64,000 nucleotides of DNA, from NCBI GenBank assembly GCA_963726065.1, contig CAVSAU010000013.1, forward strand, positions 434,001-498,000. Direction: 5' to 3'. How positions within the stretch are numbered: position 1 is the first letter of the stretch; each line of letters starts with the position of its first letter. A model generated the notes under the pieces. It did not search any database and was not told where the DNA came from. It was given only the letters and a program-made list of their open reading frames with translations. This DNA comes from Neomesorhizobium sp963726065 (GTDB lineage Bacteria > Pseudomonadota > Alphaproteobacteria > Rhizobiales > Rhizobiaceae). The position numbers were made by a program, and so were the translations under genes. Shown here piece after piece: positions 24,267 through 32,261 of the stretch.

Positions 24267-24974
24267 ATGGCCGAATTGCTGATGCGTCGCGGGACTGCAC
24301 GCGCTTACGCCACCATCGTGCTTTTGGCCGCATGGGGCGGCCCGGCGCTTGCGGCAGATTGCGACAGTTATGCCGCTTCCGGCGTCGACTGGCAGGATTG
24401 CAACAAGAAAGGGCTGATCCTGCGCGAAAACGACCTCAGCGGCGCAAACCTGTCGGAAGCCGATTTCAGCGCTTCCGACCTCAGGGAAGCGAACCTGCAG
24501 GGGGCGAATTTCGAAAAGGCGGTGCTGCTGCGTTCGTCGCTGGCCGGCGCCAAGGCCGACAAGGCGAATTTCACCAGGATCGAAGCCTATCGGACCACCT
24601 TTTCGGGAATGTCGGCGCAAGGCGCATCGTTTGCCGGAGCAGAGCTGCAGCGCGCCGATTTCAGCGATGCGCAACTGACCGGGGCCGATTTCGAAAAGGC
24701 CGAGCTCGGGCGAACCGATTTCACCAGGGCGGTGATCACCGGCAGCAAGTTTACGCTGGCAAACCTGTCGCGCGCGGATTTCAGCACCGCCGTGTTTGAA
24801 GGGCCGCTCGACTTCACCGACGCCTTCATGTTCCTGACCAGGATCGAGGGGCTGGACCTCAGCGCGGCAACCGGCCTCAATCAATCGATGGTCGACCTGG
24901 CTTGCGGCGACGACAAAACCAAGCTGCCCGCGGGTCTCAACGCTTCGGCCAACTGGCCGTGCAAGTTCGACTGA
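24267..24974 (+). CDS. Secreted pentapeptide-repeat protein
   Basis: Predicted 235-residue exported protein. A signal peptide ends about 'GPALAADCDSY'. The body is a run of pentapeptide repeats of the A(D/N)LXX type ('LSGANLSEADFSASDLREAN', 'LQRADFSDAQLTGADFEKAE') that should build a right-handed quadrilateral beta-helix. Cys residues near both ends ('CDSYAASGVDWQDC', 'LACGDD', 'WPCKFD') may form disulfides in the periplasm. The ATG at 24267 begins the signal peptide; upstream codons lack one. Its partner is unknown. Confidence 0.85.
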   Translation: MAELLMRRGTARAYATIVLLAAWGGPALAADCDSYAASGVDWQDCNKKGLILRENDLSGANLSEADFSASDLREANLQGANFEKAVLLRSSLAGAKADKANFTRIEAYRTTFSGMSAQGASFAGAELQRADFSDAQLTGADFEKAELGRTDFTRAVITGSKFTLANLSRADFSTAVFEGPLDFTDAFMFLTRIEGLDLSAATGLNQSMVDLACGDDKTKLPAGLNASANWPCKFD

Positions 24975-25055
24975 CTTTTTTGATCTCGTCAGGACGTGAT
25001 TTTATCCAGCCGCGCTTCCCATAGGATCGCTCCGCGCCGGGCGTCTCTGGCATAG

Positions 25056-26978
25056 TCAGCTCGTGTGGCGGCCCCGGCCGATCTCCGGGAAGAAGCCGGG
25101 TATGCCGTGCCGCGCGCCGAACATCAGGTCGTATTGCAGGTAGCGGAAATCACGGATCACCGGGTCGAGGCTGTCGCCCTTCTTCACCCAGTTCTCGGTG
25201 GTCTCGTTGTTCGGCTTGACCAGCATGTTGCGGTCGACCACCCGATAGCGCTCGCGCACTTCGCCGAGGAAGCCGGTGTAGAAGGGATGGGTGATGCCGG
25301 CTGTCTCTCAGCACGTGCAGCGGAATGAAGGCCGGGCTGATCGAGCCGACGTTCTTCACCGGCCCCTTGCGGTTCGACCAGATCACCAGCGGCGTCTCGT
25401 GCTGGCGGCTCATCTCGGCCAGCGGTCCCTTGCGCGGCGCCACCGGCTCTTTCATGAAGCCGGTGTCGACATAGACGGGGCCGAGCGGCGGCAGATGGTC
25501 GCCGAAGAAGGCAATCACGGTCGGGCGCTTGCGCTTGCTTCGCCCAGTCGACCAGCCGCTGCAGACCCTTGTCGGCGTCGGAGGCGCCTTCGGCATAGGT
25601 GAGGATCGATTCGCGCGTCCACGAGCTTGCCGTGGTTTCCACCTTGTGGGTGGTGTCGGTGTAGCGGTAGCGGCTCGTAGGGACCGTGGCTCTGCAGGCT
25701 GACCGCGAAGAAGAAGAACGGATCCTTGGTGTTGTCGGCTTCCCGGATGATCTCCTCCGTGAGAGCCGCGTCCGAGGCCAGCGGACCGCGCTTGGCGAGC
25801 GTCGGCATGTCCTCTTCCGACATGAACCTGTCGAAGCCGAAAGCGTCGTATACGGCGCCGCGGTTCCAGAACCACCTGGTGAAAGGATGGATGGCGCGGG
25901 TCTGGTAGCCCTCGCCGTTCAGGAAGGTGGCCAGCGACGGGATCTTGTGGCGCACATATTGCTGGTAGGGGATGCTGCCGTAAGGCAGGAAGGCGTTGGA
26001 GAAGCCGGTCAGCGCCTCGAACTCGACATTGGCGGTCATGCCGCCGAACTCCGGCGAGAACATGTGGCCCGAGCGGATCTTGCGCACGTTCTCGATCGGA
26101 TCCGGCGTGATCTTGACGTTGGGCAGCCGTGTCGGATCCCAGAAGGACTCGCTCATCACGATGATGATGTCGGGTTTCTCGGCAGGCACGGTGGCGATGC
26201 CGGTCGGCGTGCGTACAGCCTGAATGGCGTCGGCGGAATAGCCGGCGGGTGCCGCGACATTCGCCATCGGCAGGTTCAGCGCGAAGGCGAACATGAAGCC
26301 GTTGAAGGCGTAGTTCTCCTTCTGGTCCCACATCATCGGCACGATCTGCAGCCGGTCGCGCGCCCAGGAGAAGCTGGAGTAGTCCATGAGCGAGACGAAG
26401 AACGCCAGCACCGGCACTGCGAACGCCAGGCGCAGGCAACGCTCGCGCCTGGAAAGCGCCAGGCCGACGGCGACGCCAGTAGAACCATGCGGCGACCAGA
26501 AGCGCGATCGCCACAAGCCCTGCCCGCGACGATTGCCGCAGCAGTCCACGGACGCTCGCGCACCAGGAGCGGCAGCAGTTCGACGATCTGCGCGCCATAG
26601 AGAAAGTCGGTGGGGTAGAGCGGGTCGCCCAGATAGTAGGCCTTCTGCTTGCTGATGAAGGCGACGGCAAGCACCAGCGGCGCCGTAACCAACAGCGCCA
26701 GATGCGCGCGCCCGAGCAAGGCGTCGAGGCAGGTCAACAGCAGGGCGAAGAAAACGATGGTGGTCCAGTCCGGGCCGCAGCGGCTCGCGCAGGAACGTCA
26801 GCGTGCTTTCGAACGAACCGCGCGCCACGATCTCGACGGCAAAGACGAGGGCGGCCGAAATCAGCAGCGAAATGGTGACCGACGTCGCCATCCTCAGGAC
26901 GAGAGGCAGCCGGTTCGACCGCGACACCTCGGTGTCGCGGGTCGCATCCTGCCTGGTATTTGCTACGGGTCGCACCAA
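25056..26978 (-). pseudogene. LTA synthase-like membrane sulfatase (about six frameshifts)
   Basis: Reconstructed protein of about 640 residues from the alkaline-phosphatase/sulfatase superfamily, LTA-synthase-like branch: several N-terminal membrane helices and an extracytoplasmic transferase domain. Pieces read 'LVLRMATSVTISLLISAALV', 'LALLVTAPLVLAVAFISKQK', the nucleophile-region 'PDIIIVMSESFWDPTRLP', 'FEALTGFSNAFLPYGSIPYQ', 'FFGDHLPPLGPVYVDTGFMK' and a C-terminal 'VDRNMLVKPNNETTENW'. Frame changes fall near 26772, 26525, 26468, 25675, 25545 and 25305. At 26772 removing one C restores 'PGWTTIVFF'. Such enzymes transfer phosphoglycerol or phosphoethanolamine from lipids. A PHO-box-like triple repeat lies just upstream, which would suit a phosphate-regulated envelope enzyme. 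Errors in the sequence are likelier than decay. Confidence 0.78.
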
Positions 26979-27003
26979 GGCGATCTGAACTCCAACAAAA
27001 AAA

Positions 27004-27032
27004 GCGTCACGCTTCTGTCACTGAACTGTCAC
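27004..27032. promoter_or_regulatory. PHO-box-like triple direct repeat
   Basis: Three GTCAC units start at 27006, 27017 and 27028, an exact 11-bp period. The last two form CTGTCAC-TGAA-CTGTCAC (27015-27032), very close to the PhoB box of two CTGTCAT-like half-sites 11 bp apart. It lies 26 bp upstream of the minus-strand sulfatase start and about 520 bp before the plus-strand amine oxidase. Which gene it controls is not settled by its orientation. Confidence 0.55.
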
Positions 27033-27550
27033 GAAAGCTAGCGGAGTGGCCAAAAAATGGAAGAGGTTGGCCGATTTGAGGCAGGCTTGATGGCAAAACC
27101 GAAAGCCGTCGCGTTCAGGGGAACACTTTTGATTTCAGTGCGATACCGGCGCGTCGGCAAAGCAAACCCGGCGAACGTGGCCACCAGGGCGGTGTTTGAC
27201 GGCTAAGCGTCGGTTTCTGCGGGTTCCGGCTGGTTTGGCGCGAGCCGTTGGCAGGGTTTGACGGTTCGCGAGCCGCTTCGACGTGCCGTGGGCGAACGGC
27301 GAAACTCGGACGCAACCTTTGCCTTTGTCGCGCGTTGCCGCGTCGATTTGCCATGCCAGCCATCACGCGCCGGATTCCCGGCGATACAAGATTTGACGAC
27401 TGGCCGACCCCGCCGACGCCATCGTTATCGCCTCTCTGCCATGCCGGGCCGGGCCGGTTGGCCCATCGAAATAGTGCTTCTTACCTCCTGACCCCAGGGA
27501 GGAGCGGGACTATGCTCTCTCGCGGTTCCAGCCCCGAAGGAGTACGTTCG
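27033..27550. other. 518-bp intergenic region before the amine oxidase gene
   Basis: No convincing gene is seen. A 49-codon frame at 27057-27206 exists but has no ribosome site or recognisable product. Short G/C-rich imperfect repeats (GCGAGCCG twice around 27240-27275) occur. The promoter of the amine oxidase operon should lie here, but I cannot place it. Confidence 0.5.
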
Positions 27551-29152
27551 ATGCTTTCCGGAACGCCCCAGCTCACCCGCCGTGATCTCCTGGCCATGAT
27601 CGGCACGCTTGCCGGCAGCGCCGCAATGTATCAGGCAATGACAACCCTCGGCTTCGCGCAGGAGTCGCCCTACAAGGGGCCGATCAAGCTCGACGGCGAT
27701 CCGAAGGGCGCGTCGGTCCTGATCCTCGGCGCCGGACTCGCCGGCATGGTCGCGGCCTACGAGCTGCAGCAAGGCCGGCTACAAGGTCCAGATCCTCGAA
27801 TACCGCCAAAAGGCCGGCGGCCGCTGCTGGACGCTGCGCGGCGGCGACAACTACACCGAGCTCGGCGGCTTCGAGCAGGAATGCGAGTTCGACAAGGGCC
27901 TCTACCTCAATCCCGGTCCCTGGCGCATTCCGTATCACCATCACGCCGTGCTCGATTACTGCAAGCGGCTCGGCGTCACGCTCGAGCCTTTCGTGCAGGT
28001 CAACCACAACGCCTATCTGCATTCGGCCAAGGCGTTCGGCGGCAAGCCGCAGCGCTATCGCCACATCAACAGCGACTTCAACGGCCACGTCGCCGAACTG
28101 CTCGCCAAGGTCGACCAGGCAGGGCGGCCTCGACGAGGCCGTCTCGAAGGAGGACCGCGAGAAGCTGCTGGAGGCGCTGCAGAGCTGGGGCGCGCTCGAC
28201 GCGAACTATGCCTATGTCGACGGCGACCGCAGCAGCGAACGGCGCGGCTTCGAGATCGATCCCGGCGGCGGCCTGATGCGGCGTGCCCGAGCCGTCGCAG
28301 CCGATCGGGCTCTCCGACATCGTGCAGTCCGGCCTGTGGAGCAGCCTCAGCATCGGCAATCTCTACGAGTACCAGACGACCATGTTCCAGCCGGTCGGCG
28401 GCATGGACATGATCGCCCAGGCGTTCGAGCGCGAGGTCGGCAATCTCATCCGCTACAACGCCAAGGTCACCGCGATCGACCAGGACGACAACGGCGTCAC
28501 CGTCCGCTACGAGGATGCGCAGAAGCGGCGGCGAGCCGCAGACGGCCAACGGCCGACTGGTGCATCTGCACGATCCCGTTCTCGGTGCTGAGCCAGATCG
28601 AGACCAAGGTGTCGGTCCGACGATGCAGGCGGCGATCGACGACCTGCCCTATGCGGCCGCCGTCAAGGTCGGCCTGCAGTTCAAGCGCCGGTTCTGGGAG
28701 GAGGACGAGCAGATCTATGGCGGCATCAGCTTCACCGACCTGCCGATCACGCTGATCTCCTATCCCAGCACCGGCTACCAGAGTTCCGGCAAGGGCGTGC
28801 TCCTCGGCGCCTATTCGTGGGAGGCCTGGGCATTCGAATTCACGTCGCTGCCGCCGGAGGAGCGCGATCAAGAAGGCGCTGGAATACGGCGCGCAGATCC
28901 ATCCGCAATACAAGGACGAGTTCGACAACGGCATCGCGGTCGGCTGGCACCGGGTGCCGTGGACACTCGGCTGCTATGGCGAGTGGACGCGAGGAGAAGC
29001 GCAGGGAACATTACAAGGCGGCAAGCGCGATCGACGGCCGCATCGCCATGGCTGGCGAGCATATCTCCTACATTCCGGCCTGGATGGAGGGTGCGCTGCT
29101 GTCGGCGCTCGATGCGATCGGCCGTCTCCACCAACGCGTGATCAGCGGGTGA
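27551..29152 (+). pseudogene. Tat-exported flavin amine / L-amino-acid oxidase-type dehydrogenase (about eight frameshifts)
   Basis: Reconstructed flavoprotein of about 530 residues in the flavin monoamine oxidase/L-amino-acid oxidase family. A twin-arginine signal, 'LTRRDLLAMIGTLAGSAAMY', precedes the FAD dinucleotide motif 'VLILGAGLAGMVAAYELQ'. Later blocks are 'AGGRCWTLRGGDNYTELGG', 'VGGMDMIAQAFEREVGNLIR', 'DWCICTIPFSVLSQI' and a C-terminal 'YIPAWMEGALLSALDAI'. Frame changes fall near 27770, 28122, 28278, 28530, 28550, 28618, 28868 and 28991; nearly all are repaired by deleting one base. GAAGGAG precedes the ATG at 27551. The gene is followed by a cytochrome c and a secreted RidA, so it may pass electrons to cytochrome rather than oxygen. 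I read it as functional in life. Confidence 0.85.
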
Positions 29153-29204
29153 CGGCGCGCAGCCGCCATCCGCCCATTGTGATCGAAACCTGGAGGATTT
29201 GGAC

Positions 29205-29610
29205 ATGAACCGGATCACCATTTCAGCCGCCGCTGCCGCCATCGGCGCATTCATCACCGCGCCGGCCTTCGCCGCAGTCGTCCGATTCGACCGGCTTCGG
29301 CGCCGCGACGAAGATCGAGGCCAAGGACGGCGCCGGCATCTACGCCTCGCTCTGTCAGGGCTGCCACATGCCGAGAGGCGTCGGCGCTGTCGGCGCCGGC
29401 AAGTATCCGGCGCTCGCCAAGAACGAAAACCTGGAGGCCGGCGCCTATCCCGTCTTCATGGTGGTCAGCGGCCAGAAGGCGATGCCGCCGCTCGGCTCGT
29501 ATCTCGACGACGAGCAGGTGGCTGCCGTGGTCAACTACATCCGCACCAATTTCGGCAACAACTACACCGATGCGGTGTCGGCCGAAGACGTGCAGGCCGC
29601 GCGGCCGTAG
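29205..29610 (+). pseudogene. Small periplasmic class I cytochrome c (one frameshift)
   Basis: Signal peptide 'AAAAAIGAFITAPAFAAV', then after removal of one base near 29284 the mature protein reads 'DSTGFGAATKIEAKDGAGIY' and the haem site 'ASLCQGCHMPRGV'. The axial Met candidate is in 'GQKAMPPLGSYLDDEQ', and the C-terminal helix is 'VAAVVNYIRTNFGNNY'. This is a single-haem cytochrome of about 135 residues. It sits 52 bp after the flavin oxidase gene with its own GGAGG site, so it is a good candidate electron acceptor for that flavoprotein. NicA2/CycN of nicotine catabolism is a known precedent for such a pair. Confidence 0.85.
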
Positions 29611-29707
29611 CCGCCAGCCTCATTAACGCCCCGGTTCGGCCGGCTCCTCGCCGGCTTACCTCGATATCGCCCGTGGCGGAGAAAATCTGAACTGAAGAGG
29701 AATGATC

Positions 29708-30230
29708 ATGAACCCGAAGATCCTGTTGCCCGCCGTCGCCCTGTCGGCCGCCCTGTTTTCCGCGAATGCCGCGACGGCGCAGGAAAAGCCGGCTGCGGGC
29801 GAGGTCGTGCGCCATGCGACCCCCGGTTCCAATTTTCCGATCGCGCGCGCCGTCGAGGTTCCGTCCGGGCTCACCACCGTCTATGTCAGCGGAGCGGTGC
29901 CGCCGGTCGCCGACAAGAACGCCCCCGAAGGCAGCGCCGATGCGTTCGGCAACACCGAAGACCCAGACCGTCGGGGTGCTGAAATCGATCGAGGCTACGC
30001 TGAAGGATCTCGGCCTGACCATGGGCGACGTGGTCAAGATGCAGGTGTTCCTGGTCGGCGACCCCAAGATGGACGGCAAGATGGATTTCGCCGGCTTCAT
30101 GAAAGGCTACACGCAATTCTTCGGGACGCAGGCGCAACCCAACCTGCCGGCCCGGTCCGCCATGCAGGTGGCCGGCCTCGTCAATCCCGGCTGGCTGGTC
30201 GAGATCGAGGTGACAGCCGTCAGAAAGTAA
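29708..30230 (+). pseudogene. Secreted RidA-family protein (one frameshift)
   Basis: RidA proteins hydrolyse reactive enamine/imine intermediates to ketones and ammonia. This one carries a cleavable signal peptide ('ILLPAVALSAALFSANAATAQ'), unusual because most RidA proteins are cytosolic. The fold is visible in 'PSGLTTVYVSGAVPPVAD', then after one extra G near 29961 in 'TQTVGVLKSIEATLKDLGLT', 'VVKMQVFLVGDPK' and the signature 'NLPARSAMQVAGLVNPGWLVEIEVTAV' read in two blocks. The conserved Arg of the active site is in 'LPARSAMQ'. The start at 29708 has a GAAGAGG about 8 bases upstream. It ends the three-gene cluster before a terminator. Confidence 0.85.
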
Positions 30231-30249
30231 CTGGCGACTTCGCAGGACG

Positions 30250-31440
30250 TCACCGCCGCAAGCGGGAGGCGACCGGCTGAATGAGCCGCGCCGGCAACAG
30301 CCGCGCGGCTTTTTTCATGGTTGGCTTCAGGCGCCGCAGGAATTCCGCGGAAAGCCGGCCCTTCGCTGTAAAAGGCACCAGCATGTCCTCCACAGATGTC
30401 GATCCGTCGGCGTGCTGCAGCTTGTAGGGGTCGGCCGGGGCAAGCAGGTCGAACACCGCATTGCCACGGCGGCGCGCATTGGCAAGAACCCGGTGCACCA
30501 GAATGCCGCCGACGCTTTCGCGCTCATAACCGTGGTCGATGGCGATCACATGTCCGAAGGCGCGCCCCTTGCAGTCGAAGGAGAGGTCGATGCCAACCGG
30601 CCTGCCACCGCATTCGATCACCGAGACGCGTAGCGGCGAGGAATGCGCCCCGTCGCCCGCGATGTCGCGGAAGAATGCCGCGAAACGCGGATCGGTGACC
30701 GTCGGCGACAGGATCGAACCGCGGTTCAGCCATTCGCGTTTCAGGACAACTGCCCTGTCGGCGAGTTCCGCCGCCGCCGGGCCCGGAAGATGGTCATGAA
30801 AGACGATCTCGCCGCGTTCAGCGAGGCGCCGCAGATGGCGGCGGTGGTTGGAACGCTGCTTGGCCGAATAGGCGGCGCCCGGCCCATCCGGGCCGACCCG
30901 TACCGAAAGATCGGCGAACGGCGCTTGCTGGCGGTCGAAGGCGATCGCTTCGACGCTGGCCGGGCAGCGGGTAAATGTGGAATCGGCGCGCACCTTGCGG
31001 GCCTCCAACAGGTCGGCGCCCAGCTTCCTGACCGCCGACCAACCGGCATCCAGCCACCGGTCTGCGTCCGGGTCGCCACCATCGAGCAGAAGATCGCTGA
31101 ACTGCGCGACCGGCGCGCCCATGAAGGCCAGCGTATCTACGCCGACCTGCCTGCGCCGGACGAGCGGCCACACCATGACCAGCATGCCGGACCGGCGGCC
31201 GGTGACGATGGATAGCGTCATGCGCCCGTCGAGATAATGCCGCGCCCAATGGTCGAGGAAGACGAAATTCTGGAAAACCTGCTGCGGCCCGGCCGCGCGC
31301 TCGAAAAGCGCCGTCCATTCCTCGCGCAGCGCTGCAAAACCCTGCCTGCTCGTGATCACGGCGATGTCGAGATCGCCGTTCTCGCCGTCTTGCGCGACGG
31401 CAGGCCGTTCGACCACAACCAGCCTTGCCGGGCGGATCAT
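30250..31440 (-). CDS. GNAT acetyltransferase with BioF2-like (CelD/FemAB-type) domain
   Basis: Predicted 396-residue protein of the BioF2-like GNAT group (Acetyltransf_6), related in fold to FemAB and CelD proteins that acylate polysaccharide or peptide precursors. The N-terminal half reads 'FAALREEWTALFERAAGPQQVFQNFVFLDHWA' in two blocks. The C-terminal GNAT-like core has 'LRVSVIECGGRPVGIDLSF', 'GHVIAIDHGYERESVGGILVHRVL' split around the acyl-CoA loop, and 'NAVFDLLAPADPYK'. There are no membrane segments. It begins 3 bp after the stop of the DUF6875 gene, so the two are co-transcribed. The acceptor molecule is unknown. Confidence 0.85.
   Translation of the reverse strand: MIRPARLVVVERPAVAQDGENGDLDIAVITSRQGFAALREEWTALFERAAGPQQVFQNFVFLDHWARHYLDGRMTLSIVTGRRSGMLVMVWPLVRRRQVGVDTLAFMGAPVAQFSDLLLDGGDPDADRWLDAGWSAVRKLGADLLEARKVRADSTFTRCPASVEAIAFDRQQAPFADLSVRVGPDGPGAAYSAKQRSNHRRHLRRLAERGEIVFHDHLPGPAAAELADRAVVLKREWLNRGSILSPTVTDPRFAAFFRDIAGDGAHSSPLRVSVIECGGRPVGIDLSFDCKGRAFGHVIAIDHGYERESVGGILVHRVLANARRRGNAVFDLLAPADPYKLQHADGSTSVEDMLVPFTAKGRLSAEFLRRLKPTMKKAARLLPARLIQPVASRLRR
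30284..30315 (+). terminator. Intrinsic terminator of the oxidase-cytochrome-RidA cluster
   Basis: AGCCGCGC (30284-30291) pairs with GCGCGGCT (30303-30310), and a run of six T (30310-30315) follows. It lies inside the last 22 codons of the opposing GNAT gene, so coding sequence doubles as terminator. Confidence 0.75.
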
Positions 31441-31443
31441 GGC

Positions 31444-32100
31444 TCAGCCGCCGGTTCTCATACAGGTCCAGAGCCGCTTCAGCCCGGCCAGCGGAAATTT
31501 CATGAGGTAGAACACCAACAGCGGTGGATGCTTGGCGGCGAACGGCGCGTCCTGCTCCACCATATGCCGGATTGCCAGGACCGGAATGGGCGAGCGCAGC
31601 GGGCGGAAATCGGGGTTCCACAGGCCCGGATCTTCTGATGTGGCATGCATCATGCCGATCATCTTGCCGCGGCTCAGCGAGCGGAAGCGCAAGCGCCGCT
31701 GTACCCGCCTCAGCATGGCGACGCCCTGCTCGCTGTTGCAGCCGGGGAAGCCCACGATGACCGTGCGGAAGTGGCGCATGGCGGGCTTGCTCGGGATTTT
31801 TTCCAGCGCGGCAAATCCGTCGCGGACCAGCGCATAGGCCTTTTCCTCGTCCTCGGCGGTCGCCTGCGAAATACCCAGGCGCACCGTGTCGACCCTAGCC
31901 GCCTGTTTGGTGAAGGGGCAGACCGCTCCGGTGCGGCCGAGATCGGGATGGCTGGCCATCAGGTAGTTCTCGGCCCAATCGAGCAATGTACACAGGGGAG
32001 TGCCGGTCCAGCCCGACGCGCTCACCTGTTCATGCGCTTCGCGTACCGTCAGCAAATCGCCGTCGGCCGCTGCCGTTCTTACCGCCGCGTCGTCGGCCAT
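31444..32100 (-). CDS. DUF6875 domain protein
   Basis: Predicted 218-residue soluble protein of the DUF6875 type. The marker segment is 'LLDWAENYLMASHPDLGRTG' followed by 'AVCPFTKQA', with later 'TVIVGFPGCNSEQGVAMLRR' and 'SPIPVLAIRHMVEQDAPFAA'. Two conserved Cys (in CPF and FPGC) could be catalytic or metal-binding, but nothing is established for this family as far as I know. It is upstream of, and almost touching, the GNAT acetyltransferase gene, so the two likely modify one small molecule or polymer. The family assignment is from motif memory. Confidence 0.7.
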   Translation of the reverse strand: MADDAAVRTAAADGDLLTVREAHEQVSASGWTGTPLCTLLDWAENYLMASHPDLGRTGAVCPFTKQAARVDTVRLGISQATAEDEEKAYALVRDGFAALEKIPSKPAMRHFRTVIVGFPGCNSEQGVAMLRRVQRRLRFRSLSRGKMIGMMHATSEDPGLWNPDFRPLRSPIPVLAIRHMVEQDAPFAAKHPPLLVFYLMKFPLAGLKRLWTCMRTGG

Positions 32101-32261
32101 GACCGAACCCTTGATTTCTCAATCCTTCGCGTAACACTTCAGGCTTACGGAACAATTGCACGTTGCAAAAAGGCCTCGTTTCAGCGGCTTATGGTTTATG
32201 AGGAGTTAGGATCGGAAGGCCGGTCGCAGTCCAGCGAAAAATCCGCGGGAGATGGGCAGGT

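Noticed and set aside
27057..27206. 49-codon plus-strand frame after the PHO-box-like element
   Set aside because: No ribosome site, no recognisable product, ordinary chance length for this base composition.
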